The notes under the pieces: generated by a model
The model's input: only the letters and a program-made list of their open reading frames with translations
Databases searched by the model: none
Told to the model about the DNA's origin: nothing
Made by a program: the position numbers and the translations under genes
Source: Methanococcoides methylutens MM1
Lineage (GTDB): Archaea; Halobacteriota; Methanosarcinia; Methanosarcinales; Methanosarcinaceae
DNA: 64,000 nucleotides
Assembly: GCF_000970325.1 (NCBI RefSeq)
Contig: NZ_CP009518.1
Span: 1,116,001 to 1,180,000, forward strand
Direction of reading: 5' to 3'
Shown here: one piece after another, positions 1 to 8,089 of the stretch
Layout of the letters: the number at the start of each line of letters is the position of its first letter
How positions within the stretch are numbered: the stretch's first letter is position 1

Positions 1-1
1 A

Positions 2-430
2 AATGTATTACTGGTTGCAGGAATTCCGGCAGCTTATGACAGATCAGCTATAGAGAACATTACATCCAATGTTGATCTCTTTGTTCTAATGGCCCACGAC
101 ATGGATGAGGTCGATCTGACAGCTGAAGAAATAGAGGATTCTGTTGCTTCAAAGATGGGAGAGATCCGAGGAGCTGAAGAATATGCCCTGATCACAGTTG
201 TCGTGAGCGAAGGATCCGATGATGCAGAAGTCAATGAACTGTTGAACAGTCTATATGCCTACTACTCTGATGATCCGGCATTCCTGGGTGTTTCTCTTCT
301 AATGCATGAAGACCTGCAGGAAGTTATAGAGACTTCAGCCCCGGCCGAAGATAAGGGAACACCAGGATTCGAAGCTATATTTGCGATCATTGGTTTGCTA
401 TCGATCGCATATAGGCTGAGAAAGCAATGA
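2..430 (+). CDS. C-terminal part of a secreted/surface protein with PGF-CTERM-like tail (partial, runs off left edge)
   Basis: The reading frame is open from the window edge, so only the last 142 residues are seen. The visible part is acidic and alternates hydrophobic strand-like and helix-like segments. It ends in TPGFEAIFAIIGLL followed by a hydrophobic stretch and a basic RLRKQ tail. That layout (short PGF motif, one transmembrane helix, basic end) matches the PGF-CTERM signal that archaeosortase A removes while attaching surface proteins to lipid. I infer a cell-surface protein. The function of the upstream domain is not recognisable from this fragment. Confidence 0.75.
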   Translation, partial: NVLLVAGIPAAYDRSAIENITSNVDLFVLMAHDMDEVDLTAEEIEDSVASKMGEIRGAEEYALITVVVSEGSDDAEVNELLNSLYAYYSDDPAFLGVSLLMHEDLQEVIETSAPAEDKGTPGFEAIFAIIGLLSIAYRLRKQ

Positions 431-834
431 GATCGTTGGTATATCAGAATATCTGAAAATGTGAATAGGATGGATCTTTTGGGAATGATCTTCCAATTAT
501 CCATTCCTTAATCTCTTTTTTTAATGATCTCTTTTTATACAGTTACTTTTCGAAATCATTTTCGAGAGAAGCTTCATCTCAAACTGGATATCAGTCAGGA
601 TGATCTAATTAATGAGTGGCGCATCCTTGAAGACACGAAAGAAAACAGGGCATTCTTGGGAATAAATTGAAGGATTACAAATTCTCTTTCTTCTTCTTCT
701 TCTTCTTCTTCTTCATACACTTCACAGACTTCTTCACCAGCTACCAAATAACAAAACTAGATTACTGTAAAGTATAAACGTCCAAAAATAATATATAGTG
801 ATTTTCCGACTTTATAATGAGGGAGTGATATTAG
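431..834. other. Intergenic region, 404 bp
   Basis: No gene seen. Just after the stop codon there is a weak hairpin (GGAATG at 482-487 with CATTCC at 502-507, 14-nt loop) followed by a T-run at 516-522, a possible terminator. A TTC microsatellite lies at 688-714. An AT-rich segment with AATATATAG near 789-797 is a plausible TATA box for the gene starting at 835. Confidence 0.4.
688..714. repeat. TTC trinucleotide microsatellite, nine units
   Basis: Nine uninterrupted TTC units lie in the intergenic region. They are outside any supported gene, so length variation would not change a protein. Confidence 0.9.
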
Positions 835-1086
835 ATGAAAGAAAATAGTAGAGGCTTACCTATTATAGGAGCACTGATTGGTGGAACTGTTGGATATCTA
901 CTAAGACCAAGTGCTCCACTAGTGGGTCAACTACCATTCGATGTGGTCATTACCAGGGGAAGTAACCTACAGGGCTTAGAGAGGATGGTAATACCAACAG
1001 CAGAAGCATCTTTTAACTACATTGTAGCAGGCGTAATTATAGGTGCAATACTGTTCTGGATAATAAGCATCCAATTAAAGAAATAA
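835..1086 (+). CDS. Small two-helix membrane protein, unknown function
   Basis: 83 residues. Two hydrophobic segments are visible: residues about 8-24 (glycine-rich, LPIIGALIGGTVGYLL) and about 61-79 (YIVAGVIIGAILFWIISI), with a polar loop between them and a lysine-rich end. A ribosome binding site GGGAGTGAT sits a few bases before the ATG. The topology suggests an integral membrane protein with a short external or internal loop. No family recognised. It stands alone, transcribed toward a small gene on the opposite strand. Confidence 0.7.
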   Translation: MKENSRGLPIIGALIGGTVGYLLRPSAPLVGQLPFDVVITRGSNLQGLERMVIPTAEASFNYIVAGVIIGAILFWIISIQLKK

Positions 1087-1195
1087 GATATATCAAAACC
1101 AATTACAATAGATTTAATTTTTTATATGGTTTGCTGGTTTGACCAGAGATCTGATCAAACCACAGCAACTTCCAGAAAATGGGATAGTCAGGACC

Positions 1196-1363
1196 TCAAA
1201 AGAGGTTGACATAAGATGAAAGCCTGAGGAAGGCAGCAAATGCGATGGACATTGTAAGTGTGGCAATGAATGCGGTGTTGCCATCAATGTTAAGTCCTCC
1301 AGTTGTCCATTCAAGGATGCGGTCTTCTTCGTCCATCATGGAACCTTCGTAGTATGTGTCCAT
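1196..1363 (-). CDS. 55-residue hypothetical protein with hydrophobic C-terminal half
   Basis: A short gene. It starts at the ATG at 1363, eight bases after a strong GGAGGAAAG ribosome binding site, and ends with TGA at 1196-1198. The N-terminal half is strongly acidic (MMDEEDRILEW). The C-terminal half is a hydrophobic helix (TAFIATLTMSIAFAAFLRL) ending SYVNLF, consistent with a single-span or membrane-associated protein. The upstream region carries a palindrome and a repeated half-site (1401-1455), which supports a regulated transcription unit. No family recognised. The good ribosome binding site and sensible topology make it likely to be real despite its size. Confidence 0.65.
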   Translation of the reverse strand: MDTYYEGSMMDEEDRILEWTTGGLNIDGNTAFIATLTMSIAFAAFLRLSSYVNLF

Positions 1364-1400
1364 TTATTCTTTCCTCCGAAATTGTGTTAATTGTTTTATT

Positions 1401-1455
1401 GATGATTATTAATTGTCACGATTAATCATCAAACATATTATAACGATTAATCATT
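1401..1455 (-). promoter_or_regulatory. Palindrome and repeated half-site upstream of the 55-residue gene
   Basis: GATGATTA (1401-1408) faces TAATCATC (1423-1430). A third copy, CGATTAATCATT, lies at 1444-1455 in the same orientation as CGATTAATCATC at 1419-1430. TATA-like sequences overlap these sites on the minus strand. I infer operator sites for a dimeric repressor at the promoter of the gene starting at 1363. Confidence 0.45.
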
Positions 1456-1612
1456 TATAAGGTTTTCTATTCTACACAACTTCGTACACTTTTTCAGCGT
1501 TTTATATATCCCCGGTAGGAGTTAAGAGGCATAAGCTCCAAACCATCGAAAATCAACTCTTGCCCCAAACCTCTCACAAATCGTTTAATACTAAAAGTAC
1601 AAATAGCAGACT

Positions 1613-2233
1613 ATGTCTCACAGCTCCCACGCTGAAGAGGACGACGATGTTGAGATCGAAGAGGAATACCTGGGAGATTATGCCAGTGTTCGGTCTATTG
1701 TGAAGGAGGCATTGCCGTTCCAGCTTATTGCTACGTTAGGAGGAGCTGTGGCCGGGCTTATACTTACGGGGATGACGGAGGAGCTTGAGCTTATTCCGGG
1801 GCTGATCGTAATTTATCCGGCGGTCCTGGGGATGCGTGGGAACATTTCGTGTACTCTGGGGTCACGGCTTGGGAGTGCTATTCATATGGGTCTTATTACT
1901 AAGATCGAGAGAAATCCGGAGCTTACCAATAATATTCTGGGGTCTTTGATACTCGGTTTTATTCTGTCTATCGTTCTGGGTATACTGGGACATGGCATGA
2001 CAGCCCTGCTGGGGCTTGAGAGTGCTGGTGTTATATCCCTTACGCTGATCGCTGTGCTTGCAGGGGTGTCCTCAGGGCTCATTCTTGCGGTTATCGCTGT
2101 GTTCCTTGCGTTGGGTATGTTCAGGTTCGGATTTGATCCTGACAACGTTGTAACGCCTGCAATTGCTACTATTGGTGACATCGTATCCATGTTCATGCTG
2201 TTAATGGCTGCAAAGGTGGTGCTGATGTTATGA
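1613..2233 (+). CDS. MgtE-type divalent cation transporter, membrane domain only (first of pair)
   Basis: 206 residues: an acidic N-terminal tail (about 1-30), then about five hydrophobic segments. Two signatures of the MgtE/SLC41 membrane domain are present: the YPAVLGMRGNISCTLGSRLG stretch near residue 65, and GFDPDNVVTPAIATIGDIVS near residue 175, whose acidic residues bind Mg2+ in MgtE. The regulatory N and CBS domains of bacterial MgtE are absent; archaeal homologues are often split this way. The next gene overlaps it by four bases, so the two halves are probably co-translated and pair in the membrane. No strong ribosome binding site precedes the ATG; a TTTATATATC box lies about 110 bases upstream. 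Confidence 0.85.
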   Translation: MSHSSHAEEDDDVEIEEEYLGDYASVRSIVKEALPFQLIATLGGAVAGLILTGMTEELELIPGLIVIYPAVLGMRGNISCTLGSRLGSAIHMGLITKIERNPELTNNILGSLILGFILSIVLGILGHGMTALLGLESAGVISLTLIAVLAGVSSGLILAVIAVFLALGMFRFGFDPDNVVTPAIATIGDIVSMFMLLMAAKVVLML

Positions 2234-2790
2234 CCTATTATACCATCGATAGCATCGTCCGCAGGGGATTGCCTATCCTTCTGCTCACATCACTGCTCGG
2301 GCTTACTGCAGGACAGCTCATGAACTCCCAGATCGAGAATCTTGTGGCAATACCTACCATACTACTGCTGATACCTGCTCTGATCAAGATCGGCGGAGAC
2401 ACCGGGAGCATGCTGGGTGCAAGGCTGGCCTCGGCGTTCCATATGGGTATCGGTACCACGCATATACAGAAGAACCCGGTTGTCAAGAACAGCGTCATTG
2501 CCGCCCTCATTGTGGGAATGTCAGCATCGGTGTTCCTGAGCATTATCGCCTGGATAATCTGCTGTTTCGGGGAAAGCGGTTTCAGCTTTTCCACGATCTT
2601 CACAATATGTATCATCTCCAGCTTCTTCGAGCTGATCGCTGTGTTCTCAGCCACCATCGCCATAGCATTCGCATCCCACAGGTTCGGTATCGATCCGGAT
2701 GATACCGTAATTCCCATCATCGCAACACTGGGAGATATCGTGGGTATCATTGCTATCTTCTCAACATTACATCTGATGCACATCATCTGA
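2230..2790 (+). CDS. MgtE-type divalent cation transporter, membrane domain only (second of pair)
   Basis: 186 residues, beginning inside the stop of the preceding gene (ATGA overlap). About five transmembrane segments. It carries the same family signatures as its partner: GGDTGSMLGARLASAFHMG near residue 55 and GIDPDDTVIPIIATLGDIVG near residue 155. The paralogous pair plus the downstream PhoU/TrkA-C gene forms a conserved archaeal arrangement. I infer a two-subunit Mg2+ or other divalent cation channel. Confidence 0.85.
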   Translation: MTYYTIDSIVRRGLPILLLTSLLGLTAGQLMNSQIENLVAIPTILLLIPALIKIGGDTGSMLGARLASAFHMGIGTTHIQKNPVVKNSVIAALIVGMSASVFLSIIAWIICCFGESGFSFSTIFTICIISSFFELIAVFSATIAIAFASHRFGIDPDDTVIPIIATLGDIVGIIAIFSTLHLMHII

Positions 2791-2810
2791 AAAACATCAT
2801 GAAAAACGAT

Positions 2811-2820
2811 TATATATAAA
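2811..2820 (+). promoter_or_regulatory. TATA-box-like element before the PhoU/TrkA-C gene
   Basis: TATATATAAA lies 39 bases before the ATG at 2859, in the 68-base gap after the second MgtE-like gene. It could give the regulator-like third gene its own transcript. Confidence 0.45.
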
Positions 2821-2858
2821 TAATTAGAAAATCATAGCTAATAGCTGGTATTAATAAC

Positions 2859-4064
2859 ATGAGTCCCAAAGAAATCAAGTATATTCCGAGGAATCTAAAG
2901 GACCTTCTCATTGAAATGAAGGACACTTCGGAACTGATGGTCGATCTTGCCTATTCTGCAATGGTATATGATGACGAGGACATTGCCGAGGAAGTGCTTC
3001 ATCTTGAAGAAAGGATGGACACACTTCACTACCACATGAAAATGGCTGCAATGCTGAGTACACGCCGTATTGACGAGGCCGAGGACATGGTAGGTGTTCT
3101 CCAGGTGGCAGCATCCGCCGAGACCATCGCCAACGCAGCCGGTGATATTGCCAAGATCATCGACATGGACATCGGAATTCCTCTTGAGCTCAAACTTGGT
3201 CTCAGGGAAGCCGAAGAGACCATCGTAAGGGCCACTGTCAATGAGAATTCCGACATGTGCGGACGCACCCTTGGTGACCTTGAACTTGAGGTCGAGACCG
3301 GCATGTGGGTTATCGCCATTCGCAGGAGCGATGACTGGAACTATGATCCGCATCACGACACCCGCGTCCGTCCCAACGACGTGATCTTCGCAAGAGGTCA
3401 TGACGAAGGTGTACCTCTGCTTGTTGAACTTGCCACCATGAAAAACTACGTACCTCGTAAGTTCGAACACGAGAGCGTCTTAAAGGACCTCGAAAAAGCA
3501 GTGGATCTTATAGTTGACATGAAGAACACCGCGGAACTATCCGTAGGACTCGCGTATTCAGCATTGCTCTTTGACAACACCGATATCGCGGAAGAAGTAA
3601 AGGCCCTTGAGGCCGAGATGGACAAAAAGAAATCCGATCTCCAGCACTGGGTCCTTGAGACCGCAAAACACGTCCCTGACGTGAACCAGCTTCGTGGCCT
3701 GCTTCAACTGGCCAATGCATCAGAGTTCATCTCTGACGCCGCATACGGAATTGCAGACATCGTTCTCCGTGACATCGACCTACACCCCATCATCACCATC
3801 GCTGTACGTGAATCCGATGAGGTCATGATCAAGATGCAGGTTGACGGCTGCTCACCGATCATCGGCAAAAGCCTCAGGGAGCTGAAACTTGAGACCGAGA
3901 CCGGAATCCACATAATGGCCATCAAGCGTGACGAGCGCTGGGTTTACAGTCCTGTTCCTCGCACAATGGTCAGGGAAGGGGACATCCTCATAGGTCGTGG
4001 TTCACAGACCAGCGAGGAAGCTTTGCTTGAGATGTGTGCCTGTCCCACAAGAGAGGACGAGTGA
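2859..4064 (+). CDS. Two-repeat PhoU-like/TrkA-C domain protein, probable cation transport regulator
   Basis: 401 residues built as a tandem duplication. A PhoU-like helical domain (about 10-105) and a TrkA-C/RCK_C domain (about 110-195) are followed by a second PhoU-like domain (about 210-305) and a second TrkA-C domain (about 310-395). Repeated phrases show the duplication: MKDTSELMVDLAYSAMVYDD versus MKNTAELSVGLAYSALLFDN, and ETGMWVIAIRR versus ETGIHIMAIKR. TrkA-C domains bind small ligands that gate cation channels. Its position after two MgtE-like genes suggests it senses a ligand for that channel. Cytoplasmic; no signal peptide. Confidence 0.85.
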   Translation: MSPKEIKYIPRNLKDLLIEMKDTSELMVDLAYSAMVYDDEDIAEEVLHLEERMDTLHYHMKMAAMLSTRRIDEAEDMVGVLQVAASAETIANAAGDIAKIIDMDIGIPLELKLGLREAEETIVRATVNENSDMCGRTLGDLELEVETGMWVIAIRRSDDWNYDPHHDTRVRPNDVIFARGHDEGVPLLVELATMKNYVPRKFEHESVLKDLEKAVDLIVDMKNTAELSVGLAYSALLFDNTDIAEEVKALEAEMDKKKSDLQHWVLETAKHVPDVNQLRGLLQLANASEFISDAAYGIADIVLRDIDLHPIITIAVRESDEVMIKMQVDGCSPIIGKSLRELKLETETGIHIMAIKRDERWVYSPVPRTMVREGDILIGRGSQTSEEALLEMCACPTREDE

Positions 4065-4420
4065 TCTTTAGCTCTGTAGATTTCTCAACTAAACAAAATA
4101 CATGACTTTGAATATACATGTCAAGGTTGTGTATTAATATCTTATTTTTAACCCTTTTTACTTTATTTCTATACGTATTTCACAAAGATTCTCCTTACGG
4201 TTTTTAAAATTACATAGCAATGCCATGTACATTTGTTTAAGGTTGCAATTAAAGAGGAGAAATTCCACAAAACTGCCCAAAAAATTAAAGTCACATGGGT
4301 TTAATTATTATAATGTGTTTTTTGTGAGGATACTTCTGCGGTATTTGAAATAACTGAGAATATGAAAAGAAAATATGGATTTTTAAATAGCCTGATTTTT
4401 AGTAAAGGGGTTTTTAGTGA
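4065..4420. other. Intergenic region, 356 bp
   Basis: No gene seen. It is AT-rich. TTTTTAAATAG near 4379-4388 is a good TATA box for the gene at 4421, about 35 bases upstream of its ATG. Confidence 0.4.
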
Positions 4421-4876
4421 ATGAATAAAACAGTTGTATATGGCCTGATTATACTCTTTTTAGGAATAGCGATCGGATACAGCATCAATGACATGGCAAC
4501 TGTCGAAGAGGTTCCTGTTGGTTTAAAAGTACCGGAAATGTCAGCCTACCTGCGTTCCGCTGCTGAGAACAATACTGACAGTCACATCTGGTTTTACGAT
4601 ATCATATTGTATAATTCCGGGGATGAAGCAGTATACGTAAACTCGGTTGAGCCTGTTTTCAGTAAAAATTTCTCAAAACTTGTATTGGAAGACAACAACA
4701 TTATAGTTGTAGACAAACTTATAAATGGAAAATCTTCGGTAGAGGTCAACGGTCAGGTTGAGTTCAATACCACAGGTCTTTCAAAAGAAGAGATTCTTGA
4801 TTCAACTGACGAGAACATTATAGGATACAACATATCTTCAACAGAGACCATCTATCATTCCTGGGCAGAAATTTAA
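4421..4876 (+). CDS. Membrane-anchored or secreted protein, unknown function
   Basis: 151 residues. Residues 5-22 (VVYGLIILFLGIAIGYSI) form an uncleaved signal anchor or signal peptide. The rest is polar with several N-x-S/T sequons (NNT, NFS, NTT, NIS), consistent with an extracellular, possibly glycosylated beta-rich domain. Ribosome binding site AAAGGGG before the ATG. It converges with rpiA, with a hairpin between them. No family recognised. Confidence 0.7.
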   Translation: MNKTVVYGLIILFLGIAIGYSINDMATVEEVPVGLKVPEMSAYLRSAAENNTDSHIWFYDIILYNSGDEAVYVNSVEPVFSKNFSKLVLEDNNIIVVDKLINGKSSVEVNGQVEFNTTGLSKEEILDSTDENIIGYNISSTETIYHSWAEI

Positions 4877-4945
4877 AAAGAACGTGGAAAACACATGCAT
4901 TATCGGTCTGATGACCATTGCAGGTATTTCCACATGTTTTTGTAA

Positions 4946-4965
4946 GGTTAACTGAATTGTTAACC
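4946..4965. terminator. Hairpin between convergent genes
   Basis: A perfect inverted repeat, GGTTAAC-6 nt-GTTAACC, in the gap between the secreted protein and rpiA. It could serve both strands. Confidence 0.5.
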
Positions 4966-4974
4966 AATTAATTT

Positions 4975-5670
4975 TCACTTGATGATCTCAACAGCGCCGC
5001 CTTTCCTGCCAACATAGACTTCGTCGGTGTTCAGGAAAATGCCGTGCTCTACAACACCCACACAGGCAGAAAGCCTCTGGTAGAGCTCTGCAGGGTCGTC
5101 AATGGTGCCAAACTCAACATCCATGATGACATTGCCGTTGTCTGTGATGACAGGACCGTCCTTTCTGGATGCCATCCTCATTACAGGGACACCTCCAAGT
5201 TCGATCATCTGCTTTTTCACAAGCTCCCTTGCGTATGGAAGGACTTCCACAGGCACGAAGTGGTTGAGCTCTTCGCTCATCTTGGAGTCATCTGCAACTA
5301 CAATGAAACGGATTGCTGAATTTGCAACTACCTTCTCGCGGGTATGTGCTGCACCGCCGCCTTTGATGACGTTCATTTTGGCATCTACCTGGTCTGCACC
5401 ATCTATTGCAAGGTCAAGCACAGGATGCTCTGCAAGGCTTGTCAGTGGCACGCCTGCCTCAATAGCAAGCATTTCTGCCTGATAGGATGTGACCACCGCA
5501 AGGACGTCCAGGTTTTCTTCACGTACACGTCTTCCAACCTCTGCAATAGCAAAGGCTGTGGTGGAACCGGTACCAAGACCGATAACCATGCCGTCTTCCA
5601 CAAGTTTTGCAGCTGCAATTCCTGCTGCCTGTTTTTCAGCACTGGATGCACTTGCATTTCTTTCTTTCAT
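4975..5670 (-). CDS. rpiA: Ribose-5-phosphate isomerase A
   Basis: Interconverts ribose 5-phosphate and ribulose 5-phosphate, supplying ribose for nucleotides in archaea that lack a full oxidative pentose pathway. Family motifs are present: [12 protein letters not shown] near the N-terminus, DGADQVD around the catalytic region, and [11 protein letters not shown] containing the active-site lysine. I chose the ATG at 5670 (MKERNAS) because GGGA lies seven bases upstream; the frame stays open further upstream but would overlap aspS. This gives 231 residues, normal for RpiA. It lies 46 bases after aspS in the same direction, so they are likely co-transcribed. Confidence 0.93.
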   Translation of the reverse strand: MKERNASASSAEKQAAGIAAAKLVEDGMVIGLGTGSTTAFAIAEVGRRVREENLDVLAVVTSYQAEMLAIEAGVPLTSLAEHPVLDLAIDGADQVDAKMNVIKGGGAAHTREKVVANSAIRFIVVADDSKMSEELNHFVPVEVLPYARELVKKQMIELGGVPVMRMASRKDGPVITDNGNVIMDVEFGTIDDPAELYQRLSACVGVVEHGIFLNTDEVYVGRKGGAVEIIK

Positions 5671-5716
5671 CTTCATTCCCTTCTTATCGGAAAATAAATG
5701 ATGAGCGATGCCACCA

Positions 5717-7048
5717 TTAAGGTGACAGTCGCCTCCTGTCCCTTGGGAACAGGACAGTGTCACGGATGTTCTCTACACCGAGCATGGTCATAACAAGACG
5801 CTCACAGCCGACACCCCATCCGGAGTGTGGTGGCATACCGTACCTGAATGCACGGAGGTAGAATTCGAAACCGTCAGGGTTGAGTCCCTGTGATTCGATC
5901 CTTTCCTTGAGCATGTCATGCAGGTGTACACGCTGTGCACCTGAGGAAAGCTCCATTGTCCTGTGCATCATATCGAATGACTTGGAGATAAGTGGGTCGT
6001 TCTCGTATGGCATAGCGTAGAACGGCTTGATCTCGGTTGGCCAGTCAGTGATGAAGTAATGTGATTCGCCGGTTTCCTTGAAGACGTGCTCACCGATGGT
6101 GTGCTCAGCCTGTGTACCAAGGTCGTCTCCCCACTCGAGCATTTCCTCGCCCTTTGCGTTGACGATGTCAACAGCCTCGCTGTATGGGACCTTCATGAAA
6201 GGTGTCTCCGGTACCTTAAGCTCAACACCAAGAGCCTCAAGGGAAGCGGATTCGTTCTCAATGACCTGCTCATAGACGTAAGCGATCATGTTCTCGAGGA
6301 TCTCCATTACCTGGAAGTGGTCCACGAAACTTGCCTCGATATCGATGGATGTAGCTTCATTAAGGTGCCTGCGTGTGTCGTGCTCCTCTGCCCTGAAGAT
6401 AGGACCGATCTCGAATACCCTGTCAAGTCCTCCGGACATCAGGATCTGCTTGAAGAGCTGAGGGCTCTGGTTCAGGAAAGCTTCCCTGTCGAAGTATGTG
6501 ATCGGGAAGAGTGATGTACCACCCTCGGTAGCTGTTGCCACGACCTTAGGACTGGATGTCTCGATGAAGCCCTCGGTTGAAAGGAAGTTCCTCACTGCAC
6601 GGAGGACCTCATGGCGGATCTTGAAGACAGCTGTGGTCTTCTCACGTCTTAAGTCAATGAACCTTGAGTCAAGACGTGTGTCAAGCTCAGCATCTACCTT
6701 TCCGGTGGTGTCCATTGGGAGTGGAGATTCTGCCTCGTTGAGGAGTACGACCTCATCAGGGATGATCTCGTATCCGTTTGGAGCCTTGCCTTCAGGCTTT
6801 GCAGTACCGGTAACAGCCACAACTGACTCACGTACCAGCTTTCTTGCAGTATCGAAGAGTTCCTTGTCGATCTTCTTCTTGACAAGTGTGACCTGTGCCC
6901 TTCCGTCGCGGTCACGGACCACCAGGAAGCAGATACCGCCAAGGTCTCTTACTTCATGTACCCATCCGCAGACGGTGACCTTCTCATCACCGATCGTTTC
7001 CGGGTTGATCTGTGAAGTATAATGTGTTCTCGGGTTTTCTAATGCCAT
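5717..7048 (-). CDS. aspS: Aspartyl-tRNA synthetase, archaeal type
   Basis: 443 residues, the size of archaeal AspRS. The N-terminal OB-fold anticodon-binding domain (about 18-105, [18 protein letters not shown]) is followed by the class II catalytic core. Motif 2 is [20 protein letters not shown] and motif 3 contains [11 protein letters not shown]; the protein ends in the typical [11 protein letters not shown]. Lacking the bacterial insertion domain, it belongs to the archaeal/eukaryotic group. Whether it is discriminating or also charges tRNA-Asn cannot be decided without residue-by-residue comparison. An AAGGTGA ribosome binding site precedes the ATG. A tRNA-Asp gene lies elsewhere in the window (20761). 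Confidence 0.95.
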   Translation of the reverse strand: MALENPRTHYTSQINPETIGDEKVTVCGWVHEVRDLGGICFLVVRDRDGRAQVTLVKKKIDKELFDTARKLVRESVVAVTGTAKPEGKAPNGYEIIPDEVVLLNEAESPLPMDTTGKVDAELDTRLDSRFIDLRREKTTAVFKIRHEVLRAVRNFLSTEGFIETSSPKVVATATEGGTSLFPITYFDREAFLNQSPQLFKQILMSGGLDRVFEIGPIFRAEEHDTRRHLNEATSIDIEASFVDHFQVMEILENMIAYVYEQVIENESASLEALGVELKVPETPFMKVPYSEAVDIVNAKGEEMLEWGDDLGTQAEHTIGEHVFKETGESHYFITDWPTEIKPFYAMPYENDPLISKSFDMMHRTMELSSGAQRVHLHDMLKERIESQGLNPDGFEFYLRAFRYGMPPHSGWGVGCERLVMTMLGVENIRDTVLFPRDRRRLSP

Positions 7049-7478
7049 TTGTTCACCTTATAAAGTTATCAAAATGATATGTATCGCGCTTTATGACGCT
7101 TTTGATAAGCCTGTTAGTATATAAACTATTCTTGTAGTCTAAAATGCATTAATGTAAATATATCTTACTGTACCACTTCTTTTTAGGTGGGATCACATGA
7201 ATTAACATACTAATGATATTTCACTATAGATCAGAAATGATAGATCATATTATACGCCGAAAATTCTTTGTTCAAAACGTGGTTTCCATTGCAGGATGAA
7301 TGGTCCTTTTGATAATGTCGTATAAGCGAAAGTATTATCTAAAATATTATCCATGACGCTTGTTACGTAAAATAATAAGCGTGTTTTGCACTTTTAGGAT
7401 CAAGAAGGAAGGACAATTTAAGTTTCCTCCACATTTTTATCAATTGTTAAAACTATCATCCATTAAGGAAAGAAAAAC
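7049..7478. other. Intergenic region between divergent genes, 430 bp
   Basis: No gene seen. It must hold the promoters of aspS (AGTATATAAAC near 7115-7125) and of the KefF/KefC pair. A hairpin at 7356-7382 pairs ACGCTT with AAGCGT and extends inward through a G-T pair and TTA/TAA. Its role is unknown; it could act in regulating the KefF/KefC pair. Confidence 0.35.
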
Positions 7479-8087
7479 ATGAACAGAATTCTCATTAATT
7501 TTGCTCATCCGTCAAGGCCACGTTCAAAGATCAATAATGCCCTGCGTGCTGCTGTTGAAGATCTTGAAAATGTAACCATCAACGATCTTTATGCGAACTA
7601 TCCGGATTTTTTGATCGATATCAAAAGAGAACAAAGTCTCTGTGAAGATCATGACATAATTATTTTCCAGCATCCTTTCTATTGGTTCTCAACCCCGTCA
7701 ATAATGAAAGAGTGGCTTGATCTTGTACTTGAGCATGGATGGGCCTATGGTTTAAAAGGTAAGGCACTCGAAGGAAAGATTTTCCTGCAATCTATTACTG
7801 CAGGTGGTGATGACAGTACTTACCGTGAAGGTGGCTGTAACATCTTTACGATCAGAGAGCTAATATCTCCATATTACGCTATGGCAAAGGTATGTAGAAT
7901 GAAATGGCTTCCACCGTTTACAGTTTTGGGTATTCATGGCGGCTTGTCAAAAGAAAAAGTAAATGCTCATGTCGAAGACTATCGCCGTACCATCATTGCT
8001 TTGCGGGATGAAACACTGGATATTGAGAAAGCTCAGCAGGAGAAATACCTTAACAGTGATCTAAATTCAATTATCAGGAGATCGTAA
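7479..8087 (+). CDS. NAD(P)H:quinone oxidoreductase-like flavoprotein, KefF-like
   Basis: 202 residues with a flavodoxin-like fold of the NQO1/KefF/MdaB family. It opens with a beta strand and phosphate-binding loop ([19 protein letters not shown]). The family phrase [29 protein letters not shown] is visible around residues 65-95. It binds FMN or FAD. In bacteria KefF activates the KefC K+/H+ antiporter; here the next gene is a KefC-like antiporter two bases downstream, supporting the same role. Translated as an operon from a promoter before 7479. Confidence 0.85.
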   Translation: MNRILINFAHPSRPRSKINNALRAAVEDLENVTINDLYANYPDFLIDIKREQSLCEDHDIIIFQHPFYWFSTPSIMKEWLDLVLEHGWAYGLKGKALEGKIFLQSITAGGDDSTYREGGCNIFTIRELISPYYAMAKVCRMKWLPPFTVLGIHGGLSKEKVNAHVEDYRRTIIALRDETLDIEKAQQEKYLNSDLNSIIRRS

Positions 8088-8089
8088 AA

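Noticed and set aside
5671-5763. Longer N-terminus of RpiA
   Set aside because: It would overlap the end of aspS and adds residues not seen in the family; the ATG at 5670 has a good ribosome binding site.
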